Source: JACTMI01 sp964618415
GTDB taxonomy: Bacteria; Acidobacteriota; Thermoanaerobaculia; Multivoradales; JAGPDF01
NCBI GenBank assembly: GCA_964618415.1
Contig: CAZUAT010000029.1
Location: forward strand, 1 to 37,901
Reading direction: 5' to 3'
DNA length: 37,901 bases
The notes under the pieces: generated by a model
What the model was told of the DNA's origin: nothing
The model's input: only the letters and a program-made list of their open reading frames with translations
Databases searched by the model: none
In this document: positions 24,060 to 31,135 of the stretch, in pieces
Layout: each line of letters opens with the position of its first letter
How positions within the stretch are numbered: the stretch's first letter is position 1
Made by a program: the position numbers and the translations under genes

Positions 24060-26954
24060 TCACAGCTCGGCCCGGCTCCACCGCCCGCTGCCACCGGTGT
24101 CGAACCCGTCGACGAAGACCGGCGACGGCCCGGTGCAGACGGCGAGCCGCACGTCGTCGACCCACCAGCCGAGCTGATTGCCGAAGCAGATGTCGGTGCC
24201 GAACTCGAACCGGAGTCGGAACGGCACGCCGGCAACCACCCGCCCCGACAGGTCGACGATCGATCGACCCCAGCTGCCGTCGTTCGAGCCGGTGTCGGTG
24301 CCGTGGAAGGCGGGCTCGCCGGCGAGCGGGTTGGTGTTGATGTTCGGCTCGAACAGCAGCCCGTTGGGTGGATTGAACCGGTAACTGTCCGGCGGCAGCA
24401 GCTCGAACGGACTGCCATCCACCGAGATCTTGACGTTGCCGCCGTCCCAGTCGAGTTCACTGGCGATCCAGTGATCGAACGCCAGGCGCGGCGGCAGGCC
24501 GATGGGCAGGCGCAGCAACGGGCTCTGGAGGACCAGCACGCCCGACTCGTCGTCGTCCCCCTCTCCGGTCACGCAGTAGCCGTTGAGGGGATCCGGAGCG
24601 TAGAAGGCGTGGCCCGCCCGCTGGTCCGGCAGCCCGGACCGCCGCGTCCAGTCCCGCGGGTCGAACGTGGCCGGATCGGCCACGTCGCGACGGCTCACCG
24701 ACCAGCCTTCGTTTCCGGTCTCGAATCCGAACAGCGTCGTGGTGTAGGCAGCGCCACCGGGACAGATCGGCGGCGCCGGCGAAGCGAGGATCGGTGGATA
24801 GCCGCACGGATTGACCGTCCGCAGCTCGACCGCCGCCACAGCAGCCTCGACCTGCGCGCAGTCGGCGGCGCGCAGGCGCACCGCCGGTCCGCCGAACGGG
24901 TCGGGGAGGTCGCTGCCGATCAGGTCGTCACAGGCCGACTCGAGCGCCGCCGCGTGGTCCGGAAAGTCGGCCGCCGGCGTCTGGTAGACGCGCTGAGCCC
25001 GCCAGTAAACGTGCAGTGCCCGGGTGCGGCCGATGGCAGTGATGGTCCGACCGTTGTACGTTCCCCCGTCGACGAGCAGCGCGAAGGCGTGATTGGGCAC
25101 GCCGGAGTTCCGATGCACGCCACCATTGTCCGCGCTGCTGCACTGATACTCGGGGTCGGACACCTTGCCGGGGTCGCCGAAGCAGGTGGGGGTCCACATG
25201 TCCCGCGTGACACCGAACGGGCGGATGTCCTCGCCGAGCAGCCAGCGCACCGATTCGCCCGGCCCCTCGTTGTGACCGCGCAGGATCCGCCCGCCCACCC
25301 AGCCGGTGAGCGCGACGCGCAGCGCTTCGCCGAGCGGTGCGGCGACCGACACGGTGGGAATCGCCAGGTCGAGATCGCAGGCGTAGACCGGATCGCACCC
25401 CATCGCCGGGGCCAGGTCGGGGTCCGGGCTGTCCGGCAGGTTGCCGATCACCAGGCCGACCGCCCCCGCCTGCTGGGCATGGCGCGCCTGGATCTGAAAG
25501 TCACAGGCGCCGCGGTCCGCGAACGCGATACGTCCTGCGACCTCCGCCGGGTTGGTGACCGGCTCGCACGCATCAGGCCCGCCGGACGTATCGCGGACCC
25601 GCACCAGCTGCCGGGCGGGTGGGTCGGCCGGCGGTGGCGGTCCGAAGGCAGCCAGGCCGACCGGATGGTCGCCGGCCAGTGACGCGGGCGATCCGATGCG
25701 CAGCCGCGCCTCGAGAAACTCCGAGCAGGCACCGTCGGCACGCGGTGCGTCGGGGCCGTCGGTGTCGCGCACGCCCGTCAGGTGCGTCGCGTCGTCCAGC
25801 AGCTCTCCCCAGAGGTCGGAGTACGACTCGTTGAGCGCCCCCGACTGCCACCGGTAGATCAGCCCGTGCGTGCGCTGGGTCCAGGCGTGCGCCCACTCGT
25901 GCGCCACCACGTCGTGCACCGCGAAGCCGGAGCAGAACGAGGCGAGGCGACCGTTCCACGAAGCGTTGGGACAGCCGGTGGCGTGATTCCAGGAGATGTC
26001 GAGTTCGTGCCCCAATCCGTCCCACGAGTCGAGGCCGAGAAATGCAAAGAACCGCCAGACGTCGGCGGTAGCGGCCAGCGCCGCGTCGAGTTCACGCGCG
26101 CCGGTCGGCAAGCTGTCGCCTTCGACCCAGTCGGGAGACTCGGGCCAGGAGTCGGGTATGCCGTTGTACGGCGCCTGGTCGATGCCGCTGTAGGCACGGC
26201 GCAGCATCGCCGTCGGCACCAGCGAGATCTCGTCGACCACCTTGCCCGTGCGGTCATCCACGAAGATCAGCGCCCGCAGATCGCCGCCGTTGCCGGCCTC
26301 GATGCGCCACGCGAGGCGTGGCGCGGCGGGCGGCCCGCCGCCCAGCCCCGGTCGATAGACGACCAGCCGCGGCGGACCCGAAGCGATCCGTTGATCGCCC
26401 GCTTCGTGCCGGGCCGTCATCCAGGTCCGCGCGGTCGCCGCCGCGCTCTCGGAGGTCCGCTGTGGATCGAGCCGCAAGTCAGCCGGGATGTCGGGGACGA
26501 ACACCCCGCTGACCTCGCGCAGCCGGCCGGCCGGGTCGAAGTGCGCGCGCAGTTGGCCGCCGGGGACCGGCAGGCCGCGGTGGAACTGATCGAGCACCAG
26601 ATGCGTGAAGCCCTGTTCGTCCTGCCAGGTCGAAGCGCGGTGCAACTCGGAGCTCGCGTCCCGCACTCCGAAGACCGCCCCATGGGCGGCGAAGAAACTC
26701 TCCAGGCGGCGCTCCAGCGGCGTCCCCGCGGGCGCCGGCGCCAGATCGCCGCTTCCGGTCAGCGGCAGGCGCACCCGCGCGGCGACACCGGTCTCCGGCC
26801 GCCAGCGCAGCTCTGCGCCGCTGACCGCCACCAGCGCGGCAGCGGCGTCGCGCGCCGCGAGGGGAGAGGGGATCGATTCGGCTCGGCCAGCCCGCGCGCC
26901 GAGCAGCGCCAGCAGGCCGAGGGTCCAGGCGGCTTGCGTCGTCGACCATCCCAT
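24060..26954 (-). CDS. Secreted M4-family metallopeptidase with inserted PA domain
   Basis: 964-residue exported zinc peptidase. The signal peptide (LGLLALLGARAGRAES) is followed by a thermolysin/fungalysin-type propeptide with LDQFHRGLPVPGGQLRAHFD. The catalytic unit has H352-E-W-A-H356 (HExxH) and E376 in GALNESYSDL. About 432-551 is a protease-associated (PA) domain, with GRIAFADRGACDFQIQARHA and AGAVGLVIGN, inserted before the M4 C-terminal helical part (GGVHRNSGVPNHAFALL). Residues about 690-940 are a beta-sandwich with WWVDDVRLAVC near the end. The final VFVDGFDTGGSGRWSRAEL resembles the DGFESGxxSxWS tails of exported proteins in some Acidobacteriota and Xanthomonadales. Start ATG at 26954 follows an extended -10 candidate by seven bases. 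It probably degrades extracellular protein. Confidence 0.9.
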   Translation of the reverse strand: MGWSTTQAAWTLGLLALLGARAGRAESIPSPLAARDAAAALVAVSGAELRWRPETGVAARVRLPLTGSGDLAPAPAGTPLERRLESFFAAHGAVFGVRDASSELHRASTWQDEQGFTHLVLDQFHRGLPVPGGQLRAHFDPAGRLREVSGVFVPDIPADLRLDPQRTSESAAATARTWMTARHEAGDQRIASGPPRLVVYRPGLGGGPPAAPRLAWRIEAGNGGDLRALIFVDDRTGKVVDEISLVPTAMLRRAYSGIDQAPYNGIPDSWPESPDWVEGDSLPTGARELDAALAATADVWRFFAFLGLDSWDGLGHELDISWNHATGCPNASWNGRLASFCSGFAVHDVVAHEWAHAWTQRTHGLIYRWQSGALNESYSDLWGELLDDATHLTGVRDTDGPDAPRADGACSEFLEARLRIGSPASLAGDHPVGLAAFGPPPPADPPARQLVRVRDTSGGPDACEPVTNPAEVAGRIAFADRGACDFQIQARHAQQAGAVGLVIGNLPDSPDPDLAPAMGCDPVYACDLDLAIPTVSVAAPLGEALRVALTGWVGGRILRGHNEGPGESVRWLLGEDIRPFGVTRDMWTPTCFGDPGKVSDPEYQCSSADNGGVHRNSGVPNHAFALLVDGGTYNGRTITAIGRTRALHVYWRAQRVYQTPAADFPDHAAALESACDDLIGSDLPDPFGGPAVRLRAADCAQVEAAVAAVELRTVNPCGYPPILASPAPPICPGGAAYTTTLFGFETGNEGWSVSRRDVADPATFDPRDWTRRSGLPDQRAGHAFYAPDPLNGYCVTGEGDDDESGVLVLQSPLLRLPIGLPPRLAFDHWIASELDWDGGNVKISVDGSPFELLPPDSYRFNPPNGLLFEPNINTNPLAGEPAFHGTDTGSNDGSWGRSIVDLSGRVVAGVPFRLRFEFGTDICFGNQLGWWVDDVRLAVCTGPSPVFVDGFDTGGSGRWSRAEL

Positions 26955-26961
26955 GGCCCCG

Positions 26962-26967
26962 ACGCTA
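26962..26967 (-). promoter_or_regulatory. Candidate extended -10 element for the metallopeptidase gene
   Basis: Minus-strand TAGCGT preceded by TGC (extended -10 form) ends seven bases before the ATG at 26954, in the 28-base gap after the WaaE-like glycosyltransferase gene. Predicts an independent leaderless transcript. Confidence 0.45.
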
Positions 26968-26982
26968 GCATTGCCGCCGGAA

Positions 26983-27867
26983 CTACTCCGCTTCCAGACC
27001 CGGCGGCCGCTTCCAGGTCGAGCTGTCGTTGTCGAACGCCGGCAGACGGATCTCCTCGCCGCGAGTGGCGCGGATGCCGTACTCCCAGAGTCGGGCGTAC
27101 TTGAGAAAGACGCCGAACGCCTGGAGCGCGCAGAGGACGAAGCCGTGCGCGCCGTCGAGCAGGCCGAGCTGGAAGAAGTAGGTGCGCATGAACCGCCACC
27201 ACGGCCGGATAGCCAGCTCGACGATGCCTGCCCGCCTCCCGTCCCGGAACGCCTGCGCCGCACCCCACTCCGCGTAGTTGAGAAACTTCGGGAAGTACTG
27301 CTCGAACGTGCGGAAGGTGTAGTGCAGGAACGGATTGCGCAAGACCGGCACCGGACCTTCGATCTCCAGGTCGGCGTGCACGCGACGGTTCGGATAGCGA
27401 CCCTTGTCGCGCCGGAACAGGCGCACGACCTTGTCGGTCGACCAGCCCGAGTGCCGGATCACCTTGTCGATGAACAGGTTCTCGCGCCGGATGTAGTAGC
27501 CGTTGGCGGCCGGCTCGCCGGCCAGCACGGTCAGAATCTCGCGCGCGAGCGGCTCGGGGACACGCTCGTCAGCGTCGATGATCAGCACCCAGTCGTGCCG
27601 CACGCGGTCCATCGCCCAGTTCTTCTGGGCCGCCGAGCCGAAGTACTCGCGCTGGAGCACCGTAATCGGGTAGCGCGAGGCGATCTCCACCGTGCGGTCG
27701 CTCGAGAACGAGTCCACCAGCACGATCTCGTCAGCCCACAGCACCGACTCGATGCACTCGGCCGTGTTGATCTCCTCGTTGAAGGTGGTGATGATCACCG
27801 AGACCGGCAGCCGCCCGGGTGCCTGCCGAAGTGCCTCGACCGTGGGGACCGCAGCAGCCATCGTCAT
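26983..27867 (-). CDS. GT2 glycosyltransferase, WaaE/KdtX-like
   Basis: 294 residues, inverting GT-A glycosyltransferase. SVIITTFNEEINTAECIESV starts the fold near residue 23, FSSDRTVEIA follows, and LIIDADERVPEPLA carries the metal-binding DxD at Asp98-Asp100. REYFGSAAQKNWA and a C-terminal WRFMRTYFFQLGLLDGAHGF, which looks membrane-interactive, are typical of the WaaE (KdtX) branch that adds a hexose to the lipopolysaccharide inner core. The ATG overlaps the ymdB stop as ATGA, making it the last gene of the rny-ymdB unit. The role in lipopolysaccharide core assembly is inferred from family resemblance; a gram-negative-type outer membrane is consistent with the lipoproteins and surface-glycan genes here. 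Confidence 0.85.
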   Translation of the reverse strand: MTMAAAVPTVEALRQAPGRLPVSVIITTFNEEINTAECIESVLWADEIVLVDSFSSDRTVEIASRYPITVLQREYFGSAAQKNWAMDRVRHDWVLIIDADERVPEPLAREILTVLAGEPAANGYYIRRENLFIDKVIRHSGWSTDKVVRLFRRDKGRYPNRRVHADLEIEGPVPVLRNPFLHYTFRTFEQYFPKFLNYAEWGAAQAFRDGRRAGIVELAIRPWWRFMRTYFFQLGLLDGAHGFVLCALQAFGVFLKYARLWEYGIRATRGEEIRLPAFDNDSSTWKRPPGLEAE

Positions 27868-28652
27868 CCCTCCCCGGCCGGCAGCAGCAGCCGCTCGATC
27901 GAGCTGGCGCGGCCGGTCGTCTCGTCGATTTCGATCTGAACGGCGGCCATCCGCGCGTCACCCTTGGCGACCTCGAACGGCACCGGGGTCTGCAGGAGGA
28001 AGCGCTGCAGCACGCGATCGGCGCGGAAGCCGATGACGCCGTCGTACGGCCCGGTCATTCCCACGTCGGTCTGGAAGGCAGTGCCGCCCGGCAGGATCCG
28101 CTCGTCGGCGGTCGGCACGTGCGTATGCGTGCCGACGACCGCGGACACCCGCCCGTCGAGATGGCGGCCGAGCGCCTGCTTCTCCGACGTGGCCTCGGCG
28201 TGGAAGTCCACCAGGATCACCCGCACTTCCGGGCTCAGTTCGGCCAGCAGGCGATCGGCCACCCGGAACGGCGAGTCGAGCTGACGCATGAAGACCTGCC
28301 CCTCGAGGTTGAGCGTCGCCACCGGGGTGCCCGTCGCCGTCTCGCCGAGATGCAGGCCGACGCCCGGGTTGCCGTCCGGATAGTTCGCTGGCCGCAGCAG
28401 GCGTGGGTCGCCGCGCATCAGGTCGGCGATCTCCTTCTTGTCCCAGACGTGGTTGCCGGTCGTCATGCAGTGGATCGGCAGCGCAGCGAGTTCCGCGAGG
28501 ACGTCCGCCGTGACGCCGAATCCCCCGGCCGCGTTCTCGACGTTGACCACCACATAGTCGATCCGCCGCTCGTCGACGAGCGCCGGCAGCAGCCGTTGCA
28601 GCGCCCGCCGCCCCGGCTTGCCGATCACGTCGCCGACGAACAGCAGCTTCAC
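27864..28652 (-). CDS. ymdB: YmdB-type metallophosphoesterase (TIGR00282 family)
   Basis: 262-residue calcineurin-like phosphoesterase. MKLLFVGDVIGKPGRRAL gives the first metal-binding Asp, VVNVENAAGGFG and MTTGNHVWDKKEI give Asn/His ligands, and VDFHAEATSEKQA and VGTHTHVPTADERIL complete the active site. Members of this family are 2',3'-cyclic nucleotide phosphodiesterases and are usually encoded directly after rny, as here. The start is GTG at 28652 and overlaps the rny stop as GTGA. The stop overlaps the glycosyltransferase start. Full length for the family. The in vivo substrate is not established for most members. Confidence 0.93.
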   Translation of the reverse strand: MKLLFVGDVIGKPGRRALQRLLPALVDERRIDYVVVNVENAAGGFGVTADVLAELAALPIHCMTTGNHVWDKKEIADLMRGDPRLLRPANYPDGNPGVGLHLGETATGTPVATLNLEGQVFMRQLDSPFRVADRLLAELSPEVRVILVDFHAEATSEKQALGRHLDGRVSAVVGTHTHVPTADERILPGGTAFQTDVGMTGPYDGVIGFRADRVLQRFLLQTPVPFEVAKGDARMAAVQIEIDETTGRASSIERLLLPAGEG

Positions 28653-30211
28653 TTCGCGTACTCCACGGCCCGCATCTCCCGGATGACGGTGACCCGGATC
28701 TGTCCCGGGTAGGTGAGCTCGGACTCGATGCGGCGCGCCAGGTCCTTGGACAGCCAGAGCGCCTGCTCGTCGCTGAGTTTGCCGCTGTCGACGATGACGC
28801 GGATCTCACGCCCTGCCTGGATCGCGAAGGTCTTCTCGACGCCCTTGAAACTCGAGGCGATCTCCTCGAGCTTCTCGAGCCGCTTGACGTACGCCTCCAG
28901 CACCTCGCGTCGCGCGCCCGGCCGCGCCGCCGACAGCGCGTCCGCGGCCGTCACCAGCACGGCTTCGACGGAGTGCGGGTCGTAGTCGCCGTGGTGGCAG
29001 GCCATGGCGTGCACGACCTCCTCGGACTCGCCGTACTTGCGCAACAGCTCGATGCCGAGCTCGAGATGCGTGCCGTCCACCTCGCGGTCGATCGCTTTGC
29101 CGATGTCGTGGAGGATGCCCGCCCGCTTGGCGACCGTCGGATTGACCTTGAGCTCGGACGCCATCGCCGCCGCCAGGAACGCCACCTCCTTGGAGTGCTG
29201 GAGCACGTTCTGGCCGTACGAGTAGCGGTAGCGCAGCCGCCCGAGGAGCTTGACCAGCTCCGGATGCATGCCGGGGATCTTGAGCTCGAGCAGTACCGCA
29301 TCGCCTTCCTGCTGGATGCGCTGGTCGAACTCGGACCGCGTCTTGGCGACCACCTCTTCGATTCGAGCGGGGTGGATCCTGCCGTCGGCAATCAGGCGCT
29401 CGAGAGCCACCCGGGCGATCTCCCGCCGGAACGGATCGAACCCGGAAAGAATGACCGCCTCCGGCGTGTCGTCGACGATCAGGTCGATGCCGGTCGCCAG
29501 CTCGAGCGCGCGGATGTTGCGCCCTTCGCGACCGATGATCCGACCCTTCATCTCGTCGCTCGGCAGCTCGACGACCGACACGCTGGTCTCGGAAATGTAG
29601 TCCGAGGCGAGACGCTGCACCGCGAGCCCCATGATCCACTGGGCCTTCCGGTTGCCCTGCTCGCGCGCCTCGTCCTCGATCCGCTTGACGATCCTCGCTC
29701 CTTCGATGCGGGCCTCGTCCTCCATGCCGCGCACCAGCTCGTCGCGTGCCTGCTGGGCAGTCAGTCCGGCCAGCTGCTCGAGCCGCTTGCGCTGTTCCTC
29801 GGCCAGCGCGCCAGCCTCGGCCTCCGCCGCGGCCAGCTTGCGGTCCCGGTCGCCGAGCGCGCTCTCACGCCGGCCGACCTCGCGTTCGCGGGCAGCCAGG
29901 TCCTCGGTCCGCTTGTCGAGGGACTCCTCCTTCTGGAGCAGACGCTTCTCGATCGACTCGAGCTCGACGCGCCGGGCGCGCGAGGCCGCCTCGAACTCCG
30001 AGCGCGTCTGGAGCAGCCGCTCCTTGGACGCCAGCTCGGCCTCGCGGACCCGGGACTCTCCTTCGCGGCGCGCTTCCTCGAGCAGACGCTCGGCGCGCGA
30101 GCGCGCGTCCGCGAGCAGGTCGCGCGCCCGGGCGCGCACCGTCAGCCAGGCGATCAGTCCGGCGACCAGTACCGCCGCCAGCCCGCCGATTGTCCAGATG
30201 GTGGTGGTCAT
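28649..30211 (-). CDS. rny: Ribonuclease Y
   Basis: 520-residue membrane-anchored endoribonuclease that starts mRNA decay. The N-terminal helix (about residues 3-26) is followed by a long charged coiled coil to about 200. A KH RNA-binding domain has MKGRIIGREGRNIRALE near 220-236. The HD domain carries LQHSKEVAFLA, AGILHDIGKAID and MACHHGDYD. The C-terminal QAGREIRVIVDSGKLSD and GQIRVTVIREMRAVEYAK match the family. Length is the usual size. The ATG at 30211 is preceded by GGGGAAGGAAGG, a strong ribosome binding site, so unlike the glycan genes this mRNA is leadered. It heads the rny-ymdB-glycosyltransferase unit, just downstream of 6S RNA. Confidence 0.97.
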   Translation of the reverse strand: MTTTIWTIGGLAAVLVAGLIAWLTVRARARDLLADARSRAERLLEEARREGESRVREAELASKERLLQTRSEFEAASRARRVELESIEKRLLQKEESLDKRTEDLAAREREVGRRESALGDRDRKLAAAEAEAGALAEEQRKRLEQLAGLTAQQARDELVRGMEDEARIEGARIVKRIEDEAREQGNRKAQWIMGLAVQRLASDYISETSVSVVELPSDEMKGRIIGREGRNIRALELATGIDLIVDDTPEAVILSGFDPFRREIARVALERLIADGRIHPARIEEVVAKTRSEFDQRIQQEGDAVLLELKIPGMHPELVKLLGRLRYRYSYGQNVLQHSKEVAFLAAAMASELKVNPTVAKRAGILHDIGKAIDREVDGTHLELGIELLRKYGESEEVVHAMACHHGDYDPHSVEAVLVTAADALSAARPGARREVLEAYVKRLEKLEEIASSFKGVEKTFAIQAGREIRVIVDSGKLSDEQALWLSKDLARRIESELTYPGQIRVTVIREMRAVEYAK

Positions 30212-30266
30212 CGCCTTCCTTCCCCAATGCCGCGTACACGTTGGCGGAGTGAGGCGAGCCTGGAGA

Positions 30267-30286
30267 GGGGAACCGAAGGGATCCCC
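30267..30286 (-). terminator. Hairpin directly after 6S RNA
   Basis: On the minus strand GGGGATCCCTTCGGTTCCCC can fold as a GGGGA/TCCCC stem, a T-T mismatch, two more GC pairs and a CTTC loop. It begins at the last base of the predicted 6S RNA. There is no run of T after it, so it could be a weak terminator or a processing barrier between 6S RNA and rny. Confidence 0.4.
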
Positions 30287-30462
30287 CCGAGTGACACGTG
30301 CGAGCTTCGCGTTTTAGAACCTGAAACGCATCAGGTGGGTGTCCTCACGGCGGGCCTTCAGCGTCCCGGTCGGTGCCGGGCATGCTCGGACGCGCAGGAT
30401 TCGGACTCCCGGGTCGAAAATGTTGGTTCTACAGTGCATCAGCTCGTCACGTGTCACTCGGG
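30286..30462 (-). ncRNA. ssrS: 6S RNA
   Basis: A 177-nt segment that does not code and closes on itself. The ends, 30448-30462 and 30286-30300, form a perfect 15-bp stem, extended after a one-base bulge by five more pairs (30442-30446 with 30301-30305). Inside is a large internal loop with a small hairpin on the 3' side (ACCTGATGCGTTTCAGGT). The apical part holds GAGCATGCCCGG, close to GAGCATGCTCGG of the E. coli RNA, and a CCCGG/CCGGG hairpin (30376-30380 with 30365-30369). It lies just after zapA on the same strand, the classic ssrS location. 6S RNA mimics an open promoter and sequesters housekeeping RNA polymerase in stationary phase. No covariance search was possible. Confidence 0.85.
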
Positions 30463-30503
30463 AAGACCCTCGACTTGCTCGATTCTCTGCCGACCCCGGA
30501 CTC

Positions 30504-30845
30504 TCACTCGACGCCCTCGAGCGCCAGTGCGAGCCGATCGGCCAGTTCCGTTACCCTCGATTCCGTCTCGCCCCGCTCCGTCTCGTAATGCTTCCGGCTG
30601 CGGGACAGCTCGTCCGCCAGGTTGAGAGCGGTGAGGATCGCCAGCCGGCCCGCCTCCGCGTTGGGGACGTGCGCGGCCAGATCTCGCATCCGCCGATCGA
30701 CCTGGGCGGCCAGTTCGGTCAGATACTGCGGCTCGTGGCCGCCCCGGATGACATAGGTCGCGCCGTAGATCTCCACCTGCGTCGACGTCACCGTCTCGGC
30801 GGGTGGGGCCTGCTGGCTCTTCCTGCGCGTCGTTCGCGGCGGCAC
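30504..30845 (-). CDS. zapA: Cell division protein ZapA
   Basis: 113-residue FtsZ-ring-associated protein. A basic N-terminal extension precedes VEIYGATYVIRG, the conserved beta-strand start of ZapA. LTELAAQVDRRMRDLA, ILTALNLADELS and a C-terminal coiled coil rich in Glu and Arg follow in the family order. I chose the GTG at 30845, preceded by CGGCGGAGC at a suitable distance. A GTG at 30872 would overlap the strong TATATT promoter candidate and is less likely. A GTG 18 codons further in, before TSTQVEIYG, would give a more typical length and cannot be excluded. The 6S RNA gene follows after 41 bases. The upstream coiled-coil gene may also serve division. Confidence 0.88.
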   Translation of the reverse strand: MPPRTTRRKSQQAPPAETVTSTQVEIYGATYVIRGGHEPQYLTELAAQVDRRMRDLAAHVPNAEAGRLAILTALNLADELSRSRKHYETERGETESRVTELADRLALALEGVE

Positions 30846-30862
30846 GGGCTTGCTCCGCCGCG

Positions 30863-30868
30863 AATATA
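30863..30868 (-). promoter_or_regulatory. Candidate extended -10 promoter for zapA and 6S RNA
   Basis: Minus-strand TATATT preceded by TGG (extended -10) is the best promoter-like hexamer in the block, 17 bases before the chosen zapA GTG. It predicts a short leader of about ten bases that includes the ribosome binding site, and lies in the 32-base gap between the coiled-coil gene and zapA plus a few bases. Confidence 0.5.
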
Positions 30869-30904
30869 CCACCCGGTCCGCAGGAGGCGGCCGAGCGCGC
30901 GGGC

Positions 30905-31135
30905 TCAGTCGTCGAGCAGGCCGGCGAGGCGCTCGACCAGCTGCTCGACCCGCTGCCGCAGGTCGTCGCGCTCCCGCGACCAGGCTTCCGCCTCGTCGCG
31001 GCCGGGCGCCGCGACCGCCTTCTCGAGTTCGGCCACCCGCGCGCGCAGCACGGCGTTGTCCTCGCGCAGCGCGGTCAGGCGCTCTGCCGCTTCGTGGATG
31101 CGACGCTCGAGCAGTTCGAGGGCTTGGAAGCTCAT
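30905..31135 (-). CDS. Small coiled-coil protein, ZapB-like
   Basis: 76 residues, almost all heptad-patterned: ALELLERRIHEAAERLTALR and NAVLRARVAELEKAV, then RDDLRQRVEQLVERLAGLL. No catalytic motif. Size, coiled-coil character and position between pheT and zapA fit the ZapB-like proteins that associate with ZapA at the Z ring, but sequence conservation in such short coiled coils is too low for a firm name. The ATG at 31135 overlaps the pheT stop as ATGA, so it is translated with pheT. Confidence 0.75.
   Translation of the reverse strand: MSFQALELLERRIHEAAERLTALREDNAVLRARVAELEKAVAAPGRDEAEAWSRERDDLRQRVEQLVERLAGLLDD

Noticed and set aside
30421..30588. Short coding frames inside the 6S RNA region
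   Set aside because: No family resemblance, and they conflict with the 177-nt paired RNA structure.
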